A stretch of 64,000 nucleotides of DNA from Dyadobacter chenhuakuii (GTDB lineage Bacteria > Bacteroidota > Bacteroidia > Cytophagales > Spirosomataceae). Below are positions 26,412 to 33,466 of this stretch, one piece after another. The stretch lies in assembly GCF_023821985.2 (NCBI RefSeq), contig NZ_CP098805.1, positions 248,001-312,000 of the forward strand, written 5' to 3'. The first letter of the stretch is position 1, and the number at the start of each line of letters is the position of its first letter. Below the pieces are notes generated by a model. It was given only the letters and a program-made list of their open reading frames with translations. It had not been told where the DNA came from and did not search any database. Both the position numbers and the translations under genes were made by a program.

Positions 26412-27920
26412 ATGCAAACCACTAAACGTCCACCTGCCTCAGTAGTCTTTATTTTCGGAGGAAGCGGGGACCTTAATTACAGAAAACTTACTCCCGCGCT
26501 CTACAATCTATTCTTAGATAACTGGATGCCCGAGAAGTTTGCCATAGCGGGCATTGGCCGCAGTGCTTATTCCAATGAAAAATACCACGAGCATTTATTA
26601 GACGGTGTTACCAAGTTTTCGCGCCGCAAGGGAAAGCAAAACGGTCATTGGACAGAGTTTACCGAGCACGTGTCGTATCTGCAAATGGATGGCGACGATG
26701 CGGCTGCCTACCATTTGATCACGGATCTGGTCAAACAAAAAGAAGAGGAGTGGGGCGTTCATCCCAATGTGATATTTTACCTGGCCGTTGCCCCTCAGCT
26801 TGTTCCTTCAATTGCCCAGAAATTAGGCGCGTTGAAGATATGCTCGGAAAAAGGCACGACAAGAATTGTTGTTGAAAAACCTTTCGGACATGATCTGGAA
26901 AGTGCCCATGAGCTTAATGAGCTGCTTTCAAGCATGTTTGCTGAGGAGCAAATTTTCCGTATCGACCATTATTTAGGAAAAGAAACGGTTCAGAACATTC
27001 TGGCATTGCGCTTTGCCAATGCGCTTTTCGAGCCGCTTTGGAACCGTCACTACATTGATCACATTCAGATCACAGCTGCTGAAAGCGTTGGATTGGAGGG
27101 CAGAGGAGGCTATTTTGAACATGCGGGCGCATTGCGCGATATGGTGCAAAACCATATTCTGCAAATCCTTTGCATGATTGCCATGGAGCCGCCTGTTTCT
27201 TTTGATGCCAATGAGATCCGTAATAAAAAAGTGGACGTTTTGAATGCGATCCGTCGCATTACCAAGGAACAGGTTCACGATTTTGCTGTCCGCGGCCAGT
27301 ATTCCGGCGGATGGAAAAAGGGTGAAAAAGTGGTTGGATATCGTCAGGAAGAAGGAGTTAATCCCCAGTCCAACATTGATACCTTTGCTGCTGCCAAATT
27401 CTATATTGATAACTGGCGCTGGCAGGGCGTTCCTTTTTATGTGCGTACGGGTAAGTTTTTAAATCAAAAAGCCACGCACATTACATTGCAGTTCAAACCT
27501 GCTCCACATTACGCCTTCCCTTCGGAGGCTGCCGAAACATGGCGTTCTAACAGGTTGACTATCAGTATTCAGCCTAATATGGACATTAGCATTCGCTTCC
27601 AGGCGAAACGTCCTGGTCAGACCATGACGCTGGATCCCGTGGATATGACATTTGATTACGACGCAGTGGCGGGTGAGCATGCGCCGGAGGCTTATGAAAC
27701 ATTGCTTCTGGATGTAATGGAGGGCGATGCAACATTGTTTATGCGTAATGATCAGGTGGATGCTGCCTGGAAAGTTATCATGCCGATTCTGGAAACCTGG
27801 GAGAGCAGAACACCGCAGGATTTTCCTAATTATGCTCCCGATTCGTGGGGGCCAGATGGCGCCGACGCACTGCTAGCACGCGACGGTCATACCTGGATTA
27901 ACCTTCCACCGGCTCCTTAA
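26412..27920 (+). CDS. zwf: Glucose-6-phosphate 1-dehydrogenase
   Basis: Oxidises glucose-6-phosphate to 6-phosphogluconolactone with NADP+. 502 residues, normal size. The coenzyme loop is VVFIFGGSGDLNYRKLTPAL (Gly-rich motif plus the NADP-site Arg/Lys), and the active-site signature RIDHYLGKETVQNIL appears near residue 185 with the substrate-binding Lys and the catalytic His expected further on (GGYFEHAGALRDMVQNHILQ). The C-terminal domain includes FYVRTGKFLNQKATHITLQF. One nucleotide-scale gap (3 bases) separates it from pgl. Confidence 0.97.
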   Translation: MQTTKRPPASVVFIFGGSGDLNYRKLTPALYNLFLDNWMPEKFAIAGIGRSAYSNEKYHEHLLDGVTKFSRRKGKQNGHWTEFTEHVSYLQMDGDDAAAYHLITDLVKQKEEEWGVHPNVIFYLAVAPQLVPSIAQKLGALKICSEKGTTRIVVEKPFGHDLESAHELNELLSSMFAEEQIFRIDHYLGKETVQNILALRFANALFEPLWNRHYIDHIQITAAESVGLEGRGGYFEHAGALRDMVQNHILQILCMIAMEPPVSFDANEIRNKKVDVLNAIRRITKEQVHDFAVRGQYSGGWKKGEKVVGYRQEEGVNPQSNIDTFAAAKFYIDNWRWQGVPFYVRTGKFLNQKATHITLQFKPAPHYAFPSEAAETWRSNRLTISIQPNMDISIRFQAKRPGQTMTLDPVDMTFDYDAVAGEHAPEAYETLLLDVMEGDATLFMRNDQVDAAWKVIMPILETWESRTPQDFPNYAPDSWGPDGADALLARDGHTWINLPPAP

Positions 27921-27923
27921 CAT

Positions 27924-28643
27924 ATGGAAATTCACATTGCAAACGATACGGGGCGGCTTAGTCATGATCTGGCCGCCTGGCTGAGTGATTACATCAAGGA
28001 AGTGATGTCTAAACAAGACCGCTTTACTTTTGTCTTATCCGGAGGCAGCACGCCCAAGCAACTGTATGCATTGCTTGCCGAATCACCTTATAAAGAGGCG
28101 ATTGACTGGCAAAAAGTACATTTTTTCTGGGGAGATGAACGCGCGGTTCCTTTTGAAGACTCGCGCAATAATGCCAAAATGTGTTATGATGAACTGCTCA
28201 ATAAAGTGCCGGTTCATGGCGATCACATTCACATCATGCGCACGGATATTGAACCGCAAGAAGCTGCCCTTGAATACGAAAAGGTTCTGAAACAGTATTT
28301 TAAAGACTCCGAAACGACTTTCGACTTTGTTCTTTTAGGCATGGGTGATGATGGACATACCTTATCGCTGTTTCCCGGCACGGAGGTGATTCATGAGGAA
28401 GATGCTTGGGTTAAAGCATTTTATCTGCCCGCTCAACAAATGTTCAGAATTACATTAACAGCGCCAATCGTTAACAATGCGGCCTGTGTTGCATTTCTGG
28501 CAGCCGGAGCCGGTAAGGCCGAAACATTAAAGCATGTTTTGAAAGGTGAGCCTAATATTGATCTTTATCCATCCCAGATTATAAATCCTACCAAGGGACA
28601 ATTGCACTGGTTTGTTGATCAGGCGGCAGCTGCTATGCTCTGA
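27924..28643 (+). CDS. pgl: 6-phosphogluconolactonase
   Basis: Hydrolyses 6-phosphogluconolactone, the step between the two flanking dehydrogenases. 239 residues of the DevB/NagB-like type: FVLSGGSTPKQLYALLAE near residue 36, FFWGDERAVPFEDSRNN near 72, and DFVLLGMGDDGHTLSLFPG near 135 with the conserved His. The operon order gnd-zwf-pgl and the 3-base gap to zwf support the assignment. An intrinsic terminator follows at 28666. Confidence 0.95.
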   Translation: MEIHIANDTGRLSHDLAAWLSDYIKEVMSKQDRFTFVLSGGSTPKQLYALLAESPYKEAIDWQKVHFFWGDERAVPFEDSRNNAKMCYDELLNKVPVHGDHIHIMRTDIEPQEAALEYEKVLKQYFKDSETTFDFVLLGMGDDGHTLSLFPGTEVIHEEDAWVKAFYLPAQQMFRITLTAPIVNNAACVAFLAAGAGKAETLKHVLKGEPNIDLYPSQIINPTKGQLHWFVDQAAAAML

Positions 28644-28665
28644 GATTAAGCTTTATTCATCGCAT

Positions 28666-28697
28666 AAAGAGACGCATCTGACCGGTGCGTCTCTTTT
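28666..28697 (+). terminator. Intrinsic terminator after gnd-zwf-pgl
   Basis: AAAGAGACGCA at 28666-28676 pairs perfectly with TGCGTCTCTTT at 28686-28696 across a 9-base loop, and the downstream arm ends in a T run. It closes the pentose phosphate operon. Confidence 0.75.
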
Positions 28698-28805
28698 GCT
28701 TGTGTGGCTTTTTGATACGTTTAACATTCCAAAGTCACCACTGGATAAAAATATTATGTGCCCGGATTTGTTCATGCTACATTTATTTAAACAAACCTCG
28801 CTCAC

Positions 28806-28982
28806 ATGAAATACTTACTAAAAATCCTGGCGGTCATTATCGTCATCACTTATTCGCTCCGGCTTGTCAATTCACAATCCGATGTGCTTGTACTAAGCGG
28901 TTTGGCCATTGTTGGCAGCTCGGTCTATTTGCTTGCCCGGGATCTTGATCGTTTTTTAAGCTCACTTAATTCTGAAATATAA
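28806..28982 (+). CDS. Small two-helix membrane protein coupled to SPFH gene
   Basis: A 58-codon gene starting at ATG 28806. The product begins MKYLLKILAVIIVITYSLRL, a first membrane helix, and has a second one around VLVLSGLAIVGSSVYLL, then a charged end (ARDLDRFLSSLN). Its TAA stop overlaps the ATG of the next gene (bases 28980-28984), a classic coupled junction. I do not recognise a family. The coupling to an SPFH/prohibitin-type protein suggests a membrane partner or a modulator of that protein; this is inference. Confidence 0.65.
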   Translation: MKYLLKILAVIIVITYSLRLVNSQSDVLVLSGLAIVGSSVYLLARDLDRFLSSLNSEI

Positions 28983-29821
28983 TGACGCTGGCTAGAAAAA
29001 TTATAATAGGTTCGGTAAGTTTCTTTGTGGCTGTGATCGCGCTTTTTGTCCAGCCTTTTACTTTTGAAAACATTGACGCAGGAAATGTCGGAATCCGCAT
29101 AAACCTTTATGGAACCGACAAAGGCGTTGATAACATCACATTGGTTACAGGCCGTGTTTGGTACAACAGCTGGACTACCAAGATCATAGAGTTCCCGACA
29201 TTCACTCAAAGCGTGGATTATGATTCTTTTGTAATAACAACGAAAGATGCGGCTGAATTTAAGGTAGACCCAAAATTGAACTACCATATTAACCCTGAAA
29301 AAGTGCCTCAGATTTACCGCCAATACAGACGACCGTTAGGTGAAATTCAGCAGGGATTTATGAAAAATACAATCTACGATGCATACCGGATCGTTGCCAA
29401 TTCATTCAGTTCGGATAGCGTTATGTCCAACCGGGAAGCATTCGAGGACCGCGTTCAGAATGTGCTTACCAAGACACTGGGCAAAGATGGCTTTATTTAT
29501 GACCAGCTGACTTCGGCCATCACGCCACCGCCATCGCTGCGACAAATGATCGATGAAAAAAACACATCGATCCAGGCTCGTCTGAAAGCTGAAAATATGG
29601 CAAAACAGGCCGAAGCGGAAGCAAAAGTAATCATTGCCCGCGCGGAAGGACAGGCGAAAGCGACATTGATAAAGGCCCGCGCCGAAGCGGAAGCCAACCA
29701 ATTACGCCAGAAAACGTTGACGCCACTACTGATCCAGCAGGAATGGGTTTCCAAATGGAACGGCGTTCTGCCCACCACCAACGCCGGTGGCAGCACCAGT
29801 TTAATGCTTGGAATAAAATAA
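28982..29821 (+). CDS. SPFH/prohibitin-family membrane protein
   Basis: 279 residues. One N-terminal membrane helix (IIIGSVSFFVAVIALFV) precedes a band-7/SPFH domain (FTFENIDAGNVGIRINLYG, VDYDSFVITTKDAAEFKVDP, YRPLGEIQ-like segment). The C-terminal third is an Ala/Glu/Lys-rich coiled coil (KAENMAKQAEAEAKVI, GQAKATLIKARAEAEANQLR), as in prohibitins and HflK/C. Such proteins form large ring or cage assemblies on the periplasmic side, often with FtsH or as membrane scaffolds. The gene is translationally coupled to the 58-residue membrane protein in front of it. Confidence 0.88.
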   Translation: MTLARKIIIGSVSFFVAVIALFVQPFTFENIDAGNVGIRINLYGTDKGVDNITLVTGRVWYNSWTTKIIEFPTFTQSVDYDSFVITTKDAAEFKVDPKLNYHINPEKVPQIYRQYRRPLGEIQQGFMKNTIYDAYRIVANSFSSDSVMSNREAFEDRVQNVLTKTLGKDGFIYDQLTSAITPPPSLRQMIDEKNTSIQARLKAENMAKQAEAEAKVIIARAEGQAKATLIKARAEAEANQLRQKTLTPLLIQQEWVSKWNGVLPTTNAGGSTSLMLGIK

Positions 29822-29831
29822 TCCCTCTTTT

Positions 29832-29937
29832 CCCAGATTGAAATCTGGGGCCAGTTGATGGGTCGTGCCTGACGGCACTTGCAAGCACAAGTGCCGTCAG
29901 GCACGACCCAACCATTGCTCCGGGTTTCAACCCGGAG
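29832..29937. repeat. Triple-hairpin intergenic repeat (REP/BIME-like)
   Basis: Three stem-loops in 106 bases. The central one has 23-base perfect arms at 29859-29881 and 29888-29910 (ending TGACGGCACTTG / CAAGTGCCGTCA) with a 6-base loop. The outer ones are CCCAGATT/AATCTGGG (29832-29849) and CTCCGGGTT/AACCCGGAG (29918-29937). Each outer hairpin is the approximate reverse complement of the other, with paired base changes that keep the stems. The unit lies between convergent genes (SPFH and the DUF2807-like gene), where it can also serve as a bidirectional terminator. It looks like a dispersed element. Confidence 0.8.
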
Positions 29938-29949
29938 ACATAGAAAAAA

Positions 29950-30621
29950 TTAGAGCTTCTTCAACAAGCTTCCAGGCATTTTTACATGCGCGCTGTCGCC
30001 GACTGCCAGATCAAGTGATTTGAAAATGTTGCTATCGACCTGGAAAGTGCTGCTATCCCGGACTGTTATCTTACTCTTACCAAAGTCATTTTCACGATAA
30101 GCTGTAACGATAGCGCCTGAAAGAAAATCTGCACGAAGATCACCGACCTGATTTTCCAGCAGGACCATCGCGCCGCCGATCTGTTTTATATCCAGGCTTT
30201 GCTGCTTCATGTTCTTAATCTTGCAGTTGATCGTGTTTGACTCCAAACCCTGCAATGTCGGAACGAAAATGTAGACGGAGGGCAATGTATGCACAATTTG
30301 CTGCGGCGACTGGCCGCCTTCGGGAAAGCCTTTTTTATAATTGACGGTCAATGTATCATTGACAACTTTCCAGTCGATGAATTTTTGATCAACTACAAAT
30401 TTGATCTCAAAATCTTTGCCCTGCGACACCTCGGTTACACCAAAGCCGACGCCTTGTAATCTGACATAGTGAAATGGCTCCAAACTATGTGTGAGGTAGC
30501 CCGAGTAGGGGTCTTTTCTATCTATTTTATCAAACTGTTTTTTTAAAACAAGGTTGGAGGCAACCATTGCGCTCAGAAACAATGATAGCACGATAATGAG
30601 TAGTATGTTACTGACTTTCAT
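29950..30621 (-). CDS. Membrane-anchored DUF2807-like protein
   Basis: 223 residues: an N-terminal membrane helix (ILLIIVLSLFLSAMVASNLVL), then a region of short beta strands with alternating pattern (VRLQGVGFGVTEVSQGKDFEIK, TVNYKKGFPEGGQ, YIFVPTLQGLESNTINCKI, DLRADFLSGAIVTAYREN) that fits the GIN/DUF2807 beta-helix-like fold common in Bacteroidota. Function unknown; the domain is usually periplasmic or surface-exposed. It starts 9 bases after the GntR gene, as the last gene of the ABC transporter operon, so it probably shares control with it. Confidence 0.65.
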   Translation of the reverse strand: MKVSNILLIIVLSLFLSAMVASNLVLKKQFDKIDRKDPYSGYLTHSLEPFHYVRLQGVGFGVTEVSQGKDFEIKFVVDQKFIDWKVVNDTLTVNYKKGFPEGGQSPQQIVHTLPSVYIFVPTLQGLESNTINCKIKNMKQQSLDIKQIGGAMVLLENQVGDLRADFLSGAIVTAYRENDFGKSKITVRDSSTFQVDSNIFKSLDLAVGDSAHVKMPGSLLKKL

Positions 30622-30630
30622 AAGGTTATG

Positions 30631-31011
30631 CTAGTTATTGACAGGGAAATTGTCGGTGACGAACTGGTTATAACGCGTTTGTAATTCTTCCAGACTAATG
30701 TTAAGCAGGTAAAGCGTTTTGAAAACTTCCGGCAGCTCGGATTCGAGGAAACGTTCTTTTTTATAAGCCAATACGCGCGCTTGCGCATCCTCGCTTACCG
30801 AATAGCCGATGCCCCTTTTATTGAATATAATTTCTTTGTTCTGCAAGAAATCATACGTCCGCATCACCGTGTTTGGGTTCACTTCCAGCATGCCTCCCAG
30901 CTCCCTTACCGACGGAATGCGCTCAGTAGGAGGCCATTTGCCCAGTAAGATCTGCTCGCAGATGTAGTCGGCGATTTGCAGGTAAATGGACTGTTTATCT
31001 TTAAATTCCAT
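30631..31011 (-). CDS. GntR-family regulator, YtrA type
   Basis: 126-residue regulator with an N-terminal winged helix (SIYLQIADYICEQILLGKWPP, RIPSVRELGGMLEVNPNTVMRTYDFLQNKEII, KRGIGYSVSE) and only a short helical tail of about 45 residues, the mark of the YtrA subfamily. These dimeric repressors usually control the ABC transporter operon in which they are encoded. Here ATPase, 29-codon ORF and permease lie upstream in the same direction, and a 24-base inverted repeat in front of the ATPase gene (32768-32791) is the likely operator, giving autorepression. Confidence 0.9.
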   Translation of the reverse strand: MEFKDKQSIYLQIADYICEQILLGKWPPTERIPSVRELGGMLEVNPNTVMRTYDFLQNKEIIFNKRGIGYSVSEDAQARVLAYKKERFLESELPEVFKTLYLLNISLEELQTRYNQFVTDNFPVNN

Positions 31012-31022
31012 GAATGCGGGGA

Positions 31023-31832
31023 TTAAACTTCCTTCTCTTTAAGGCGTAAATAAGCGATATACCAAATGCTCAGTATAAACAATGTAATAAAGGCCTGGAT
31101 GGCGCGATATATGTTATTAGGGAATTGGATATGAAACGTGTTCAGGCCGCGAAAAACGGTGAAGTTACCATCCTTAAAATACCACATTTGCCAGCTGGTG
31201 AAGGGTAATGTGTTCAGTTTCGATGGATAATGCGTCAGATAATGCGCCATACTGAGATGGATCGTAAATACAATGATTACCGAAGCGACAATGAAGGCAG
31301 CTGTTTTGACATAAGATCGTTTTGAGAAATAGATGGATCCTAAAAGTAAAATGCTGTGTAATATGAAATAGGCAAAGCAGAAATAAACTGCCAGATCGAA
31401 TTTGATGTAAGGATATTTATATCCCCACGAGGGCAGCTTGGCATTGGCAATATCAATCGTCTTGTAATGCAATTGGAAATAAAGGATAAGGAAACTGACG
31501 ATAAAGAGCAAATTGAAAAACATTGCGCTCAGAAACTTCTCCAAATGTGAGGCCGGTAACATCAGGCTGCTGATAGAAGTCGGCAGCGAAGCATAATGCG
31601 TCATTGCATTGCTCGTGTAAAAGGAGCTCGCAAAAAGCATTACCATAAACATGGCCATGTAGTGCAAGGCTTCATAGGTTCCCACGGGCTTGCTGGACGT
31701 AATGATAGGAAGCATCATCGAAAGCAGCAGAATTGTCAGCAGCGTGGCAATCAACAAATAATTTTTGCCTCTTTCAACCAGATCCAGCTTCAAGACAAGC
31801 GCAAAACGGTGGATATCAAATGTTTGGTTCAT
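31023..31832 (-). CDS. ABC transporter permease-like membrane protein
   Basis: 269 residues with about six membrane helices (NYLLIATLLTILLLSMMLPI, YEALHYMAMFMVMLFASSFY, AMFFNLLFIVSFLILYFQL, LAVYFCFAYFILHSILLLG, TAAFIVASVIIVFTIHL and one near the end). This is the layout of the ABC-2-like permeases found with YtrB-type ATPases. The substrate is unknown; related operons in Firmicutes respond to cell-wall antibiotics. Its ATG overlaps the stop of the 29-codon ORF in an ATGA junction, and the GntR gene follows after 11 bases. Confidence 0.8.
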   Translation of the reverse strand: MNQTFDIHRFALVLKLDLVERGKNYLLIATLLTILLLSMMLPIITSSKPVGTYEALHYMAMFMVMLFASSFYTSNAMTHYASLPTSISSLMLPASHLEKFLSAMFFNLLFIVSFLILYFQLHYKTIDIANAKLPSWGYKYPYIKFDLAVYFCFAYFILHSILLLGSIYFSKRSYVKTAAFIVASVIIVFTIHLSMAHYLTHYPSKLNTLPFTSWQMWYFKDGNFTVFRGLNTFHIQFPNNIYRAIQAFITLFILSIWYIAYLRLKEKEV

Positions 31833-31918
31833 AGCATTAGTTCAGATAGGATAGGAAGAATGGATCGGGTGAGCATTGCCAGCAAAAGCAACAGCATCGT
31901 TATAAGGAGCCTGGTCAT
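31829..31918 (-). CDS. 29-residue hydrophobic micro-ORF between ATPase and permease
   Basis: Starts at the ATG at 31918 and stops at 31829. Its start overlaps the ATPase stop (ATGA) and its stop overlaps the permease start (ATGA), so it fills the gap between them exactly. The product is MTRLLITMLLLLLAMLTR followed by SILPILSELML: a Leu-rich single membrane helix with an Arg on each side. Too short for standard gene calling. It may be a small subunit of the transporter or a coupling device that sets permease translation. The double overlap argues against chance. Confidence 0.55.
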   Translation of the reverse strand: MTRLLITMLLLLLAMLTRSILPILSELML

Positions 31919-32754
31919 TGTTTGCCGAAAATTTGTCTGATCCGCTCGGGGTTTCCCAGCACAGCGTTGAAGAGATATTCCAGGTCCACACGGCTTTCTT
32001 CCAGCTCCGAATTTTCAAAAACCGCTTTATAGCCTTTGAGCGATGGCTCGGAGTAAAGCACGCGGTTGTCGTAATCGATGCTGGGAAGCGTTCCAAAGCA
32101 CAGTTTTTCGGCTACTGTTTCCAGGCTGTGCTGGATGAGTATCTTGCTGTCTTCCAGGATAATTATCGAGTCAATCAGATTATCCAGGTCACGAACCTGG
32201 TGGGTTGAAATCAGAAACAGCCTGTTTTTATCAACATTTATTGAGACCAATTTGCGGAACTGACTTTTCGAGGGAATGTCCAGGCCATTGGTGGGCTCAT
32301 CCATGATCAGAACTTTGGTGTTGGCAGAGAGCGCAAACGCAATGAGAAACTTTTTCCGCTGGCCATAGGACATGTCAGTCAGCTTGTTACCCATGGGAAT
32401 GTCCATTTCTGCAATGTAGCCGTCAAATTGTCCTTCATCGAATTTAGGATAAAACGGAGCGATCATATCAAGATATTTGCGGATCGTTACCGAGGGCAGG
32501 TAAATCTCTTCGGGAAGAAAGAAGACATCCTGCAAAAATGCCGGAAGACGCTTTTTAGGCTCATAACCCACCACATTGATATGGCCTTGCTGGGGAAAAA
32601 GCAAACCGACCATGTTTCTGAGCAGGCTGGATTTGCCGGCGCCGTTTCTGCCGAGCAAACCGTAAATGTGCCCGGCTTCCAGGTTAATCGACAGATTCTC
32701 AAACAGCTTTTTCTTCTTACTATATCCAAATGTTACGCGGTCTAGCTGGATCAT
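31915..32754 (-). CDS. ABC transporter ATP-binding protein
   Basis: 280 residues from the preferred start at 32754 (MIQLDRVTFGYSKKKKLFEN); an upstream in-frame extension of 17 residues runs through the operator and is rejected. Walker A is GLLGRNGAGKSSLLRNM, the signature is DMSYGQRKKFLIAFALS, a variant of LSGGQ, and Walker B is VLIMDEPTNGLD with the H-loop in FLISTHQVRDLD. It matches the YtrB/CcmA-like subgroup of exporters. It heads the operon ATPase, micro-ORF, permease, GntR, DUF2807-like. Confidence 0.93.
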   Translation of the reverse strand: MIQLDRVTFGYSKKKKLFENLSINLEAGHIYGLLGRNGAGKSSLLRNMVGLLFPQQGHINVVGYEPKKRLPAFLQDVFFLPEEIYLPSVTIRKYLDMIAPFYPKFDEGQFDGYIAEMDIPMGNKLTDMSYGQRKKFLIAFALSANTKVLIMDEPTNGLDIPSKSQFRKLVSINVDKNRLFLISTHQVRDLDNLIDSIIILEDSKILIQHSLETVAEKLCFGTLPSIDYDNRVLYSEPSLKGYKAVFENSELEESRVDLEYLFNAVLGNPERIRQIFGKQ

Positions 32755-32767
32755 TTCAGAATCGTTT

Positions 32768-32791
32768 AGTGTTCTAGTTAAGTAGTACACT
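32768..32791. promoter_or_regulatory. Operator-like palindrome of the YtrA-type regulator
   Basis: A 24-base inverted repeat with 20 symmetric positions: AGTGT at 32768-32772 pairs with ACACT at 32787-32791, CTA at 32774-32776 with TAG at 32783-32785, and TTAA at the centre. It lies 13 bases upstream of the ATPase start. Inverted repeats of the AGTGTA/TACACT type are the known form of YtrA-family operators, so autoregulation by the protein at 30631 is likely. Confidence 0.6.
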
Positions 32792-32858
32792 GTAAAAGTA
32801 AACATCTGAAATGAGTAAGCAAGGTTTTGTCAAAAAATATTTTGAGATGCGATTGATT

Positions 32859-33461
32859 CTAGCTGTTGCCCAGCAGTTTTTGGTAGTCTGCCTGCGTATC
32901 AATGTCGATGCCGCCGGAAGGGAAGGGGACTGGCGTCACGTCGCTGGCAAATTTGGTGATGAGCTTTTTAGCGCCTTCGGTTCCGCTAAGCTTTAAAAGG
33001 GCAGGGAAATATTTGCTGGAAAAAAGAACAGGCGTTCCAAAAGTGTTCTCATAGGCAGAAGCGACAATGCCTGCATTGCCTTCCAATGCTCTATCTATCA
33101 AAGCATTAAACAGATCAACAGTAACAAAAGGTTGATCGCTGACAGCGAAAATAACGCCTGAAATGCCTGGCTGCGATGCCATTTGATGCTGAACTCCGGT
33201 GACAAGGGAAGAGGCCATGCCCGATTCCCAGTCTGGGTTGTAAACTGCATGACAGGGAAGCGAATCAAGCTCTTTTGCAATCAGATCAGCATTTGAGCCA
33301 GTCACTACGGTCACGCTTGTGCTTTTTGCGGCAATAGCGGCTTGGGTGACATGGCGGATCAGCGTTTTGTCCTGATAGCGGAGCAGTTGCTTAGGCTTGC
33401 CCAGGCGTGAGGAATTGCCGGCGGCAAGAATAATGATTCCGTAACCAGACGTCTCGGCCAT
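32859..33461 (-). CDS. MobA-like nucleotidyltransferase, likely molybdenum cofactor cytidylyltransferase
   Basis: 200 residues. The N-terminus IIILAAGNSSRLGKPKQLL is the nucleotide-binding loop of the MobA/MocA group; NPDWESGMASSLVTGV and FAVSDQPFVTVDLFNALI are further group marks. The sequence is closer to MocA (CTP, Moco cytosine dinucleotide) than to MobA (GTP), judged from the GKPKQLL loop. It starts 5 bases after xdhC and ends the unit cysteine desulfurase-xdhC-mocA, which fits a role in making the cofactor of a xanthine-dehydrogenase-family enzyme encoded elsewhere. Confidence 0.8.
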   Translation of the reverse strand: MAETSGYGIIILAAGNSSRLGKPKQLLRYQDKTLIRHVTQAAIAAKSTSVTVVTGSNADLIAKELDSLPCHAVYNPDWESGMASSLVTGVQHQMASQPGISGVIFAVSDQPFVTVDLFNALIDRALEGNAGIVASAYENTFGTPVLFSSKYFPALLKLSGTEGAKKLITKFASDVTPVPFPSGGIDIDTQADYQKLLGNS

Positions 33462-33466
33462 ACATT

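Noticed and set aside
32755..32805. Longer start of the ABC ATPase
   Set aside because: It would translate the operator palindrome, and the family begins at the MIQLDRVTFGY strand.
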